A stretch of 64,000 nt of DNA from the NCBI GenBank assembly GCA_010015805.1, contig ML978126.1, positions 930,001-994,000 of the forward strand. The letters run 5' to 3'. Position numbers and translations under genes: made by a program. Shown piece after piece: positions 1 through 11,498 of this stretch; position 1 is the stretch's first letter; the number at the start of each line of letters is the position of its first letter. The notes under the pieces were generated by a model. The model worked only from the letters and a program-made list of their open reading frames with translations, was not told the DNA's origin and made no database searches. Origin of the DNA: Rhizodiscina lignyota. Its lineage: Eukaryota; Ascomycota; Dothideomycetes; Aulographales; Rhizodiscinaceae.

Positions 1-534
1 TGCGAGGCTGGACGTGTTGATCATTTCAATTTATAAAGCGTTGCCCTGAGGAGCTTGACCGAGGAGGCGAAGCAAGCCAAGACGAGAGATGGACGTTGTG
101 ACTTGGAACGCCAAACGCGTGGGGCCACAGGGCGAAGTAGGTAGCGAGGACGGGTCCCACCAATGTTTTGCCTGTCGCCGGCGCCCACCCGACCCGCCAG
201 TCGGCGCAGCCAGCAAGCGCGTGCATGAGGCTTTACCTCCGCCAGCGGCTACAAGCATTCGCCCGGCAGATGTGCCCCTTGACTAACTCGTCGTTCTGTG
301 GGCACACGTACGGCCACATGCGCGCAGCCTCTGGCCTTGGGGATTTCGTAAAACCAGCTCATCAGAGCTTCCTGTTGCCATCTTCTACCAACATCTCCAG
401 CCTCTCTCCCCCAAGCGTGGGCGTGGCCCTTTGCGGCACACTTGAATGCGCCCACACAACCCCGCATCGGCACCAACATCGACAATTTCGTTTTTGCCCA
501 ACGCTCGGCCCTTCCGGGGCCAGAGCACTGCTAA
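1..534. other. Intergenic sequence, no gene seen
   Basis: This is the left edge of the window. Short open frames occur on both strands, but none shows a recognisable motif or a plausible splice continuation. It probably holds the promoter and 5' leader of the gene starting at 535. Confidence 0.5.
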
Positions 535-3182
535 ATGTCCTTTGGCGTTGGATATGGCGACGTCGTGACTGCGTTTCGACAGGGCAAGCAGGTGTGGGAC
601 AGCTTCTACGACGACTTTGAAAATGCGCCAAAGCAGGTTCGCGAGCTGTTGGAGATTGCGACTTCGGTGCGCGAGTCTGTCGTCTCGTGGGCAGAGTTGG
701 TGAAGGGCTGGGGTCAAGAGCTGCCGGGACTGGAGTCGATCAAGAAAAAGCTGGATGAGGCAGACGATTTTGTGAAGAAGTACAGCGAACTTGTCCCGGA
801 GCAGCCGGGCATCTTCTCCATAGATGCGAAGCACCGCGCAAAGCGCTTCTTCAAGACGTGGAGACATGCATTCGATGAAAGAGCGCGGCATATCAAGGAA
901 GGCCTGCAGTTGCAGTTGCAGATGCTTCACGATAAGGTCTTTCTCATCGCATTGTATGTGTGCGAGCCACGGCAGATAAGACGTTTACTTACATTCCACC
1001 CAGCCAAAATGCCCAAAATCGAGTTCCCGGTAGCACCTATGGCTACCCGAGCCGTGATGATGTTCTGAATGACGCGTCACTGCTTCTCCAGAGAGCACGT
1101 GAAGAGCGTAAGAGAATCGAATTTCAGGCAAACCGCTTACGGATCGAGCCAAACCACACGCACAGCGACAACCTGATCCTCCAAGCGGAAGAGATTCTTC
1201 GAGGCCGACTCAGACTTCCGCAAATCGAGGATTCCCGGCCGTTGCCGATTGACCAAGGTGGTCCAGGCCTTCTACCGGCCAACTTTCTTCAAGGAATCGT
1301 CCTCAATCACGACAACACTCTCCATGCACCGCTTCGAAGAGGAACGGTGGAGCCCCAGGTATGGACGATGCCTTCGAGTCCTATCGAGTCACCGTCCGCT
1401 CACCCGTCGGTTCAACCGTCTGCTCAGCCTTCGGCTTTGCCTTCGCCATACATACCGGCAAGTGAAGTATCGACTCCGGTGACAAGAACACCCAGCATCG
1501 CATCGACTATGCGGACGACGACGACAATGACTCCCAGCACCATGGTCACAACGCCACTACCACCAGCGCCAAGCATCAAAGCACAAGACTCGGATGCTAT
1601 TCCTCCGTGGCTTGGCGAACCATCACTACCTACCCATCGCGCAACATTTGCCCCTAAAGATTCAAGCAAGCGTTTCAAGCTGGACACCTACCGCTTCATA
1701 GCAATCCCAAACTCGTCGCGGGGTCGATATCTGGAATGGAGGGGAGAAAACCCTGCTCATGCTCTACGACACGTTATTCCGACGCACACCCACGATACAT
1801 TCCCATACACGAAACATAGCACCTTCAAAGAACCGCGGCGTGTGACCTTCGGGTCGCCGCATATGTGCACTGTGACTGACAACGGCAAACGCATTATGCA
1901 CAAGAAGTATGATGTAGAATACCGTTTTACGCAGGACGAGTTCCTTAAAGTGTTCCAGAGCGATGTCCGGGATAAGGACTTGATTGGAACGTTTGAGGCG
2001 GACACCATCAAGACCAAGCATGGACGCCATCAGAATGAACATATCAAGATCTGGAGGAGCCGCGAGATAGATCAAACAGCCAGTCTCACTTTCTTCCCGA
2101 ACGGCGAGGAGCAACTAAGGCATATCGAGTGCGCTTTGAAGTGGTTCACGGTCCCATACAAGAAGGACGAGAACAAGAAGATAATGGTGCTGGAGTTGTC
2201 GAAACCACCGCCTGACCCAGGTCCTGATAGAAAGAAGAGTATCTTCCGCAGAAAGTCCAGCGCGACGCAGAGTCCCAATGAATCGGGTTTGCCACAGTAT
2301 TTCGAGCCTGCTTCGCCTTCGCTTTCGAAACGTGGGTCCACAGCCACATTCGACAGCACAACAAGCAGCCTCGCAGACTCTGAACTCCCTCTCTACTGTC
2401 CGCAAGAAGTCTACGAGAACATCCGCTCTCTAACAATTACCTTCTCTTCGGATAAAGACTTCAAGGACTTCACTGATGCCTTCAAGTCTGCACAGATACC
2501 ATCTACTTCATCTTCACGACCTGGAACAGGTATGACAATGTATAGCTCAGGTAGTCGGCAATCCTACGCTTCGTCCGCGTTTGACCCGATTGCCGAGCTT
2601 GGCGACCCTGCTGTGAGCGGAGCGACAGCATCTCCCACGCAAGGCCAGTATGCACAGCCACATGGCAATGCACATGAGCTTGCTGCATCGACACCGGCCT
2701 CGCGCCTGTTCGGCACAAGCCCCGGACGTGTTCAGCATGCGCACGGCTATCACGAACTGTATGCACGTCAGCCGCGACTCACGCCACCGAGTCCAGGTGC
2801 CGTCTCCCCCCTTTCACAGATGATGCACACGCCCCTTCCAGGCGCCGCCCTCGGCACCGGCTATGGCGTCCCAAATCCCGCGCCCGGGTCTATCGAATTG
2901 GCTGCGGAGCGCGACCCGGCAGAGCTGCATGAGCAGACGCGCACGGAGAGGTACGAGATGGACGTGTCGAAGGAGACGGCGCGCTTCGAGCTGCCTGGTC
3001 GGATGCGCACGGTGCGGCATGAGCTTGATTCTGGGCGGACTGGCTCGAGGACCAAGCCGGTGGATATACCGGCGCCGAGGGAGGGCGCGGTAGAGGTGGA
3101 GGGGAGTAGTCCGCCGGGCGTGAATGGGCATTCTGCGAGGGTCGTGACGGGGCAGAGGTATAGACCATACGGGCCCAGTTAA
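535..3182 (+). CDS. Fungal protein of unknown function, 865 aa, helical N-terminus and Ser/Pro-rich body
   Basis: I do not recognise a named function. Two exons are proposed, 535-953 and 1004-3182, with an intron of 50 nt (GTATGT...CAG) that restores frame exactly and gives 865 aa. The N-terminal 140 residues (MSFGVGYGDVVTAFRQGK...) are amphipathic and helical. They resemble the N-terminal segments of fungal NACHT/STAND-type or adaptor proteins, but no NTPase follows. Residues about 190-250 are a Ser/Pro/Thr-rich linker. A more ordered central part (about 270-430) carries charged and aromatic sequence that could be a phosphotyrosine- or PH-like fold, which is a guess. The C-terminal third is low complexity and ends in a basic, Arg/Glu-rich segment. 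The start at 535 is the first ATG of a continuous coding frame. It is transcribed away from the window edge with no close neighbour. Confidence 0.8.
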
Positions 3183-4208
3183 ATAGCGTTGGGAGTAAGA
3201 AGTTCACACATGCGTTGTAGATGGATGGGATGAGTGACGACACGTTTTGGAGAGCAGGAGTGCTCCGTATAATAGCCAAATGCAAACATTCAACCAACAT
3301 GTTAGGGCCTCCCGTCTTTTACACGACTTTGCTTGTGACCTGAAAGAAACCGAGCTGAAGTGCACACGGTGCCAGAAATTCCTTTCTGAAGCGCAGTCTC
3401 TTCAGGCATTGACTCTTGAATACACACGGTCCTCCCAGTATTTCAATTTTGCATCTCGAGACACATGGCATCATCATCGTTTCGTACCGTGACAGGCTGC
3501 TGAAGGAAGGTACAAATATGATATAACCGGCTCATCCACAATGAGCATCATCCCCAACGAATTTGAAGTCGGTAACAGGATATTGAAGGCTGATGGACCC
3601 GTCACGGCACCTAAAGAACACCAATTCTGATGTCAGGAGGAGTACTTTGCCGGCATCAAAAAGGATAGACGATGATCAACACCCCTTTCACTGAAGGGCG
3701 GATAGACAGGATAGCCTCATCAGGAGCTATGTGCTCTCTATTACCGTAATGCATCTCGTTCTCTAATCCTGAGTGCAAACATTCAGAAACCAGAGAAATC
3801 AGAGCATGCTCTTCTATTTGTTCATCGCTTAATACGAGATCAGTGTCGGCGGAGAGATATTTTCCTGAGCCATCGCCGTCATTTTACCTGTTGGTCATTC
3901 GGGAGACTGTAGGGAGCATGTTCAGAAAGTACGAAATATATTCTGATCTTGAAATACAGACGGAAGTTTGAGCTCAGTTCTATTAGGTTGTGGTGGGCCG
4001 TGGCAGTTTAGGTGTCGCCGTTGAGATGGACGCGGACTTTGTATTCCGCTGCAGTTAGGAATCTAGCTCTATGATGCAATAATCTGGGTTTCGCCGCCAT
4101 CCATTCCCTTTACTAACCATCGACCTTGGCACCTCTGTCTCTTAGACACTCAAAAGGCTGGAGAGACTGCGAAATCTGCAGCAAAAGGAGGGTTGAAGAA
4201 GCGCAATC
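3183..4208. other. Intergenic sequence, no gene seen
   Basis: About 1 kb between two plus-strand genes. The longest open frame (3247-3492, 81 codons) has no recognisable motif and no splice partner. I see no RNA gene or repeat here. Confidence 0.5.
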
Positions 4209-4774
4209 ATGGAGGCTGCCTTGAGGACGTTCTTCTCGTCTCCGCGATTCGCAGTGGCAGGGGCAAGCTCAGATCCGAGCAAGTTTGGCCATAAAGGTGC
4301 GTCTTCGGCCTTCCTGCAGGATCACGTCTTCAACGACATGCCTATCCAGCGCTAATTGATTTGAGTTTCACAGTATTCGCCTGGTATCTCCTCCACTCCC
4401 TTCCTGCAACGCCGGTGAATCCTCGCTGCCCTTCAGTCAACGTCCTCTCCCGCTCGCACACCACCGTACCTGGTCCATCTGCTCTACAGTCTCCATCTGA
4501 GACGTCGCTCTCAGTTATAACACCGCCTCCTGTAACCCTTAAACTGCTCAAGGAAGCGAAGGAGGCGGGTATTCCAGCAGTATGGCTACAACCAGGTTCG
4601 TTTGACGATGAGGGGCTGGCATATGCTAGGAAGGAGTTCAAGGCGGCAATAGCTGGAATGGAGCCTGGCACGGATGGATTGGCCAGTGTTGGAGGAGAGG
4701 GTTGGTGCGTACTTGTAGATGGGGAGAGAGGATTGAGCATTGCTGGGAGAAAATGGGAGAGACTGAAGCTGTGA
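4209..4774 (+). CDS. CoA-binding (Rossmann-like) domain protein, 162 aa
   Basis: Two exons, 4209-4296 and 4374-4774, are separated by a 77-nt intron (GTGCGT...CAG with GCTAAT as branch site). The spliced product is 162 aa, typical for stand-alone CoA_binding proteins (YccU/YneT-like). Residues 1-30 read MEAALRTFFSSPRFAVAGAS followed by SDPSKFGHKV, the first beta-strand and nucleotide-binding turn of the family. The middle part has ITPPPVT and the C-terminal part has GIPAVWLQPGSFDDEGLAYA, matching the strand-helix pattern in which this family holds a CoA ester or dinucleotide. The biochemical role is not defined in fungi. A cytosolic small metabolic or acyl-CoA sensing protein is an inference. 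The ATG at 4209 is chosen because the domain begins immediately after it. Confidence 0.88.
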
Positions 4775-5568
4775 GGTTGCAGTCATCCGGAGAAGAGATG
4801 AATATCCCTCCCGACAGTCTACCCATAAGAGGACCATGAGCATCTAATCTAGAAATTTCTGGCAACATGCCACACAGGCTTCTCGGCCGACATCATTTAG
4901 GCAACATTTTCTCCACATGCTCGACATTACAAGTCATGGGCCACAAGATGAAGACGCAATTCCCAAGGCTTGGTGGACACAGCCACTCTATCAAGCTTAG
5001 GAACATGCATTTGGTAAATATAATACGCTCCATCAGAGGACGGCAACCACGTATCAAGCTCGGGACCAGGAAACTTCCATGGGATTTCCGTGGCTGCAAG
5101 ATCATAAATCTAGATTAAACTCACGGATTTCCCCTCAACTGCCGTCTGTCCATCCCTTCGATGTTGGTTCGGGGTGTTCTCCGCGCTCGTACTTAGATAT
5201 TCCCTCATTCGGAAGCATCAGAGCGTCGTAACAATTTGTAGATGACGCCTCACAGGATGTCAATTTTGATTGGTCGGACGGGGACTTACTTCCGGTTAAA
5301 AGCTTGGTTCCATACCCCACGGGGACGCACACGGGGAAGTATTCAGCAGCTCAAGCAAAATGATTGTATACGGACTAAAGGCCGATGCGATTATGCAGGA
5401 ACTTCAAATTCGCGGACGATTTTGTTCCACAGGTCTGGATGATCCCCAGTATGCTGATCACTCTTATAAAGAAGTCAGCGTTTCAAATTCCCGTCCTTGT
5501 CTTTCTTATTTGTGTTGTTGTTTCTTCCGTCACATCTAGCTTGCAAATTCAACGAAGGAATTTCAAAC
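4775..5568. other. Intergenic sequence with transporter promoter
   Basis: The stretch contains the terminator of the CoA-binding gene and the promoter and leader of the MFS transporter. A pyrimidine-rich segment (about 5485-5540) directly precedes the ATG at 5569. No additional gene is supported. Confidence 0.45.
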
Positions 5569-7086
5569 ATGGCTGCTGAAATTTCCAGCGATCCCAACAA
5601 GGCCGATAACACGCATATCGAACTCGAAGACAAGCTTGATTCCGCAGTTGAAACGACCGGAAAGACCGCCGAAGATGTCGCACGTCTTGAAGCTGTTTCG
5701 TTTCAATACACTAAGAAGGAGGAAGATAGACTGCTCTTGAAGCTCGATGTAATTGTTCTGGGTTATGTCTCTGGGGCATACATGTTGGCTTATATGGACC
5801 GTGGAAATATCGGAAATGCCAATACGGCTGGCATGTCTAAGGATCTCCACCTCAGCGACAACCAGTATCAATGGCTCTTGACGGTGCTTTATCTGGGGTA
5901 CATGCTGTTCGACTGGCAGACCGTCTTCTACAAGATCCTCCCAGCTCGATACTATGTTCCTACCGTCATCTGTATCTGGGGCGTCATCTCGGGATGCTGC
6001 GCTGCCGCACAGAACTTCGGCGGTATGCTTGTTCTGAGGCTGCTGTTGGGAATATTCGAATCATCGTACAGCCCCGGCTTGGCCTACTTCTTCTCTTTCT
6101 TCTACTACAGGAGAGAGATGGGTAGGCGTCTCGGCTACTATGTGTCCATTGCACCTCTGGCTGCCTCATTCGCGGGCGCCTTCGCCTACTTTGTGACGGT
6201 CCATAAGCACGCGCTTGCCGGATGGCGTGCCCTGTTTCTCGTGGAAGGTCTTCCTGCTGTTGCCATCGGTCTCTTTGGATACTGGTATCTTCCAAGTAAT
6301 GCTCAAGACTGCCAATTCCTGAGCGAGAAGGAGAAGAAAATTGCCGCGGCTCGAACTGTTCGTCAAGTTGGCGACAGCACCCGAGACAGGAAGCTCAACC
6401 TCCGATTCTTCTTCCAGAGTCTTCTGGATCTCAAGAACTGGCTTCCAACTCTATGCTACTTCTCGTTCAACGTCAGCTATGCATCCCTTCCGATTTACAC
6501 ATCAACGATTCTGGAGGGCATGGGGTACACATCGATCAATGCCCAGGGGCTCTCCGCACCGCCGTATCTGTTTGCTTGCATCGTTGTTCTGATTATTGGA
6601 CATCTGTCTGACCGATTCCAACGACGAGGTCTTTTCCTTACCCTGTGCAGTGGAACCGCTGCTATCGGATTCTTGATCCTCTGTCTCGTCCGTGTCGTCG
6701 GCGTCAAATATTTCGCCTTGTTCCTCGTCGCAGGAGGCTTGTATCCCTGCATCGGCCTTGTCCTTTCCTGGGTCGCAAACAACAACGGCAGCGACAGCAA
6801 GCGAGGTGCTGGCTTTATCTTAATGAACTTCGTCGGGCAGAGCGGCCCACTCGTTGGAACACACATCTTCCCTAAGTCCGAGGGCCCTCTTTATCTCAAA
6901 GGCTTCTGGATTTCCTTTGGATTTTGCACATTCGCAGCTGTCGTTGCTCAGGTTCAAGTCTTCCATCTCTGGCGTCTTAACAAGAAGCTCGATGCTGAAT
7001 TTGGACCCGTTCGTACCGCTCTTCACGCCGAAGAGGAAATCGGCGAAGAGACTGATGACAGCGAGAACTTCAGATACATTCTTTAA
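5569..7086 (+). CDS. MFS transporter, allantoate/nicotinic acid permease (Dal5/Tna1) family
   Basis: Intron-less gene of 505 aa, the usual length for the anion:cation symporter family of fungal major facilitators. A hydrophilic N-terminus of about 58 residues precedes the first membrane helix. Helix 1 ends in YMDRGNIGNANTAGM (about residues 75-89), a hallmark of Dal5/Tna1/Vht1-type permeases. Twelve hydrophobic segments can be read, split by a charged cytoplasmic loop around residues 245-285 that follows GYWYLPSNAQDC. The cytoplasmic helix 2-3 and 8-9 connections carry family-like patterns such as GHLSDRFQRRG. The C-terminus is acidic. The likely substrate is a small organic anion (allantoate, nicotinate, ureidosuccinate, a vitamin or a dipeptide), which sequence alone cannot settle. 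The frame is open further upstream, but the ATG at 5569 is the first good start. It localises to the plasma membrane by family. Confidence 0.93.
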   Translation: MAAEISSDPNKADNTHIELEDKLDSAVETTGKTAEDVARLEAVSFQYTKKEEDRLLLKLDVIVLGYVSGAYMLAYMDRGNIGNANTAGMSKDLHLSDNQYQWLLTVLYLGYMLFDWQTVFYKILPARYYVPTVICIWGVISGCCAAAQNFGGMLVLRLLLGIFESSYSPGLAYFFSFFYYRREMGRRLGYYVSIAPLAASFAGAFAYFVTVHKHALAGWRALFLVEGLPAVAIGLFGYWYLPSNAQDCQFLSEKEKKIAAARTVRQVGDSTRDRKLNLRFFFQSLLDLKNWLPTLCYFSFNVSYASLPIYTSTILEGMGYTSINAQGLSAPPYLFACIVVLIIGHLSDRFQRRGLFLTLCSGTAAIGFLILCLVRVVGVKYFALFLVAGGLYPCIGLVLSWVANNNGSDSKRGAGFILMNFVGQSGPLVGTHIFPKSEGPLYLKGFWISFGFCTFAAVVAQVQVFHLWRLNKKLDAEFGPVRTALHAEEEIGEETDDSENFRYIL

Positions 7087-7506
7087 TTGACTGTATGATG
7101 TGACGAACTGATGGGCGATACGAAATGCACTGCAGGGTCTCCCCGTCACTATTGAAATGTATCTCGAATCTTCACGATTCCGCACAGCACAAATAATTGA
7201 TGCAAGCTCGCGGAAACACTCATAGTACAAAACGGTGCAAATGAACTTCACGCATTTCTGATTTTCAGTGAGGCCATCTATGAGCTCGACATGTGCAAAG
7301 GTTTTATCCCAGACGCCTCCCCGATTTTGCAAGATTCTGCCCGAGAATTTGTGACGCCGCCCCCAAGACGCCATCGCCTGCCAGTGCCCGTTCTCGTCCT
7401 CATTTGTCTGGCAGAGCGCGATCCCAAGCCTTAAACCATACCGAAAATGTCAACGCCACCACCTTCTCCCCTCCAGCTTCTGGCCTTGTCTTCTCAGACG
7501 TTCAGT
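7087..7506. other. Convergent intergenic sequence
   Basis: About 420 bp lie between two convergent stop codons (plus-strand transporter and minus-strand 2EXR-like gene). Open frames here are shadows. It presumably holds both 3' ends. Confidence 0.5.
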
Positions 7507-8319
7507 TCATCCTTCTATGGAGTATCCGAAGTACCACGGCACTCCATCCTCCTGATATGCATAAGGACGTGACTCGTTTCCCTTCACCCAGTGTGGCTGT
7601 GTGATGTGCTCTCGAATAACCGATTCTAGTGATCGTATGACTTCTTCAATTTCGCAGTGGTAATCCGGATCCGGACCATGGTATATTTCCTCTGTATCCT
7701 CGAGACAGGTGTACGACGATAGATGGAAGCTTTCCAGTCTGAGCTTCAGAAGAGTTTTGATCAGAGAGGGGACAAAAAACTCTCGAAGCCACTGTGCAAG
7801 TGATATACACGGATTGGTCCTTTCGTAGCTCTCCAACTCGTACTCGTCAGCGGGGCAAGGGAGTTCCATGAGAGTCAGATGCTTGAGTTTTGGTAGTGAC
7901 CATAGTGCATCCAGCAATGTCTGACTCTGCTTCCAAAATTCGATACCGCCACATGCGATGACTAGCTCCGTAATGTGCAGATGAATCGAAAGGTGTGGGA
8001 AACGCAAGACTCTCGTGAGGTACACAAGGTGGATGTATACCTCTCTTGTAGCAAAGAGGTGGGAGAGGTACTCATGCTGGAACCGGTGATTTCTAACTTT
8101 GGTTGCGACTTTTAGTTGAGGCCTAACATCTAGCCGATTGAGATGGCTGTCGATCACGAATGCGCATCGTGGTGAACCCACGCATCGTCGTGGAGTGATC
8201 ACCGATTCGTAATTTTTCGGTGGAAATGAGTACTCGTAGATCAGATCACGAATCTCTGCTGGCAGGTCGAAGAAGCCGATTTTCCGTTTCAGTGGTTTGT
8301 TCGGCATTCCCGAAGGCAT
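7507..8319 (-). CDS. 2EXR/F-box-like fungal protein, 270 aa
   Basis: A single-exon minus-strand frame of 270 aa. After a short basic start (MPSGMPNKPLKRK) comes GFFDLPAEIRDLIYEYSF (about residues 14-31). This is the opening of the fungal 2EXR domain, an F-box-related helix pair found in hundreds of ascomycete paralogues. It is followed by PRCVGS and a mostly alpha/beta remainder. A leucine-rich stretch (about 115-160: LSIHLHITELVIACG, then LWSLPKLKHLTLMELPCP) looks like degenerate leucine-rich repeats. Family members are thought to be substrate adaptors or orphan paralogues with no defined function, so no substrate can be assigned. The ATG at 8319 lies just before the conserved motif. A second in-frame ATG four codons later is equally possible. 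Confidence 0.82.
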   Translation of the reverse strand: MPSGMPNKPLKRKIGFFDLPAEIRDLIYEYSFPPKNYESVITPRRCVGSPRCAFVIDSHLNRLDVRPQLKVATKVRNHRFQHEYLSHLFATREVYIHLVYLTRVLRFPHLSIHLHITELVIACGGIEFWKQSQTLLDALWSLPKLKHLTLMELPCPADEYELESYERTNPCISLAQWLREFFVPSLIKTLLKLRLESFHLSSYTCLEDTEEIYHGPDPDYHCEIEEVIRSLESVIREHITQPHWVKGNESRPYAYQEDGVPWYFGYSIEG

Positions 8320-8934
8320 TTTGTACGGCGACGGTGTTGAAGGAGGTTCAAGCTGTCAAGTACGAAAGAATGTAGATGAAGGTTGTTAAAGTGCCTGTGT
8401 TGTATGTGACGAATACACGCCTTCACTGATAGAGTGAAAGTTCTAAACACGCACCGGGTGTTGCTGGTGGCCGAAAAGCACAACGACGTGGAAGTGGGGG
8501 CTAGGAGAGTAGGAGAAAGTAAATGGCAAGCAAAATAAACTTCAATAGCACATTGTTGCCTGGAGAATACGGAAGTTACTACGGACTATTCGTTCACTAT
8601 TTATTCGTTTCATCTCTGCATATGTCTACATCTTAAGCAAACCCTTTCAGAGTGACCATAGACATACTTATCTGTTGAAATGCTGCAAGCTTCGTACTTC
8701 TTGAAGGCTAGATCCAGAAATTTTGAATTTCCCATTGCAATAGTTGAGACCATCGTCCAGTGCTGAACGGCAGACGGATATCGAGTGGAGAGCCTACTCT
8801 ACGGAGACCTCCGTGCAAATCCTTCACCACCTCCTTTTCTCAATCCTATCCTCCGTCAGCCGCCCATAGTCATAAAATGATCCCTACGCCTATTAAAAAT
8901 GACATTTCAGCATTCTCCATGCTCTTTAGCGTCT

Positions 8935-8957
8935 AAAAAAAAAGAGGGGGGGGGGGG
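8935..8957. repeat. Homopurine tract A9-GA-G12
   Basis: Nine adenines, then G and A, then twelve guanines form an uninterrupted 23-nt homopurine run. Such tracts are slippage-prone and exclude nucleosomes. No role can be assigned. Confidence 0.9.
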
Positions 8958-9001
8958 AATTCTACAATATCCAGTCTCCCTCACAACGAAGTTCAAGTCC
9001 A

Positions 9002-9027
9002 GCAGCAAAGCTATGCAGCAAAGCTAT
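9002..9027. repeat. Perfect 13-bp tandem duplication
   Basis: The unit GCAGCAAAGCTAT occurs twice in perfect head-to-tail order. It is a small local duplication in non-coding sequence. Confidence 0.9.
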
Positions 9028-9557
9028 GCAATGACGAATTGCCATTGACAAAATTCGGAATACTGGTAGTAATAATGGACAACAGCCTTTGAACCTGGAT
9101 CTACATGTTCTCAAAATCTATTCATGCCAGCCTCTTCATCTCCAAACCGCAACATTGTTCCCGCGCGATCTCATTCGGACGATCTCCGAGACGTTCGGCA
9201 GTTGAGATGTGCCCCATCGTGCCGTGGAGACCCCACATCCATCCAACCCGGTGGCTTTTCACACCGCACTTAACCCCAGACCACTGTACTTCATTCCAAT
9301 AACGGTCGATCTTTTTGAGCTCGGATTAAGGCATTCCTCGGCAGTTGTAAATGCACCGTGGCCAAAGCCAAGTCGGTTCAACCATGACATCGTATAAACG
9401 AATCACTCGGCGTCCACGGGCCAAATACCGCTGTCTAAATCTAGATCCGCGATTCCAAACTCACTTTATCACTGTTCACAAGGTTGCTATATTATCATTT
9501 ATCAACTTCGATCAGATGTAAATTTCTGGGCATAGGAGACAGCACAGCGCATTCAAC

Positions 9558-11498
9558 ATGCCCGCTCAGTCTTCGGTACCAATTGAAGTCACGGTTGGAA
9601 GTGATGCAGCCAGTGTAAAGTTTGCATCTCTCTTGTTCAAATTCGTAAAGAATTATTTCCTGCTTATTCTCCCCGCTTTCGTCGTCCTCCGTTTCCTGTA
9701 CCGCCGGTATGCCTCTCCTTTGCGCCAGTATCCTGGGCCATTCTTTGCAAGTGGAAGTCGCTTGTGGAAAAGTACGTACCAATGTCGACTATCATAGCCT
9801 CAATGTGCTGGGCACTGTCATCTCCAAATGCGCGTATAGATGGCAGATAGCTCCGCTCGATTATTGGACATATTGGCAATGTTGTTTATCGTACCATTGC
9901 TTACGGTTTGCGCAGCTTATATTACATGGAAAGGCCAGACACCATTCGATTTCATCGATCTACATAAGAAATACGGTACTTCTCCCAATTCGACGCGGAG
10001 AACTTTGCACTTCTAACATGATGCAGGCCCAATCGTTCGTATAGCGCCAAACGAGCTTTCGTTCTCTTCACCAGCAGCCGCAGCAGATGTGTTTCGAGCA
10101 GGGAAGGGCTTTCGTAAGACCGACTTTTACTGGGTGTTCCCGCCGCCGGGGAATCCAGACATGTGAGGGACCTTCCCTTTACAACTAAGAGCTCTACTAA
10201 TATAGTCCGCTTGGCATAGCTTTACGGAGATTCGTGAAGACGTACACGCGCAGAAGAAGCGCTTCGTGGTCACGCCGTATTCATTGGCCGCCATGAACGG
10301 GCTAGCCAGCTTTGTTGATGATACCGAGGATCTTCTGTTCAACAAACTCGACGGTTTTGTAAAAGAAGGGAAACCGTTTGATTTTGGTGCCTGGCTGCAC
10401 TACTTCGCCTTCGATGTCCTTGGCGAGGTAGCCTTTAGTCGGAAATTCGGCTTCCTTGACGCTGGTTATGATATCGAAGGCTGCATCAAGACGATCGATG
10501 ATACTCAGTGGTATGATGGCATTGTGGGTCAGATTCCATTCTTGGACTACTTCTTCCGCCGAAATCCGCTTTGGCAATATATTCCGGGGCTGAAGACGAA
10601 GGATGCGGTGATCACGAGAATCGCTCTCCAGGAGATGGAAAAGAGGAAGAAGTATGGAAGCAATCAGATTGACAGAAAGGACTTGATGAGCCAACTACTT
10701 GTTGCGAGCGAGACGGCGCCGGACAAGTTTGGGGTTGGCGATGTCTTTGCAGTTGCGCATGGTGCAATGTGAGTTGATTTAACTGAGATCCGAAAATAAT
10801 ATTTCGGGTAACTGATGGAGATACAGCTTTGCGGGATCTGACTCGACTGCTTCCACAATGCAGTCCTTCTTTCATCTCGTACTTTCCAACCCCAACGTGT
10901 ACAAGAAGATCTGCGATGAGATTGATGAAGCTCAGTCTTCGGGAAAACTCGGAGACAAGATCACCTTCCAGGAAGCGCAGCAGCTCCCGTACTTCCAAGC
11001 AGCTCTCAAAGAAGCCATGCGCATGCGCCCTGGTGTTGGCCTCAACATCACGCGTCACGTCCCCTCCGCAGGGGCGGAGATTGATGGAATGCGATATCCT
11101 GGTGGCACACGGGTTGCATTGAATGGATGGGTGCTGCATCGGGATCGTGGCGTATTTGGCGAGGATGCGGATATCTTCAGGCCAGAACGATGGCTTGATG
11201 CAGACGAGAAGCGGATAAAGGCAATGGACAGAAGCATGTATCAGGTAAGCATTCTCGGACGTCTCGATGAAGTCTGTCAGCAACGCGAAACTAACTGAAC
11301 GTGCCACCTCAGTTTGGCGGCGGCTCACATCTCTGTATTGGACGGAATCTGGCAATCATGGAGATGAACAAGGTGCTGCCGCAGTTGCTGCGCGAGTACA
11401 GCTTCAGGCTCGCCTATCCCGGTCGTCCGCTGAAGAGCAACAGCACATTCTTCGTTGTGCAATCCGGATTGGAAGTGTATATTGGGAAGAGGAGGTGA
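9558..11498 (+). CDS. Cytochrome P450 monooxygenase, pisatin demethylase-like
   Basis: Six exons are proposed: 9558-9771, 9916-9975, 10027-10162, 10220-10768, 10827-11244 and 11313-11498, giving 520 aa. All introns are GT-AG and every junction restores frame. The N-terminal anchor is FVKNYFLLILPAFVVLRFLY (about residues 35-54), followed by the proline-rich hinge QYPGPF. The I-helix oxygen-binding motif AGSDSTAST lies across the exon 4/5 junction. The K-helix is KEAMRMRP. The PERF-like segment is FRPERWL. The haem-binding loop is FGGGSHLCIGR with the axial cysteine near residue 467, split from the PERF exon by the last intron. Overall similarity is to the pisatin demethylase/benzoate hydroxylase-like fungal group of ER-bound monooxygenases, so oxidation of a plant phenolic or a secondary metabolite is plausible. 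No biosynthetic cluster surrounds it. The substrate is unknown. Confidence 0.92.

Larger units (their letters stand above)
8320..9557. other. Intergenic sequence with simple repeats
   Basis: About 1.2 kb between the divergent 2EXR-like gene and the P450 gene. It contains a poly(A)/poly(G) tract at 8935-8957 and a 13-bp tandem duplication at 9002-9027, listed separately. No coding frame longer than about 65 codons shows a motif. Confidence 0.5.

Noticed and set aside
385-930. A 181-codon minus-strand frame opposite the first exon of the 865-aa gene
   Set aside because: It is the antisense shadow of a continuous plus-strand coding exon and has no motif.
5497-5568. Upstream extension of the MFS transporter by 24 codons
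   Set aside because: It begins with TTG, not ATG, and adds a hydrophobic stretch unlike the family. The ATG at 5569 is the natural start.
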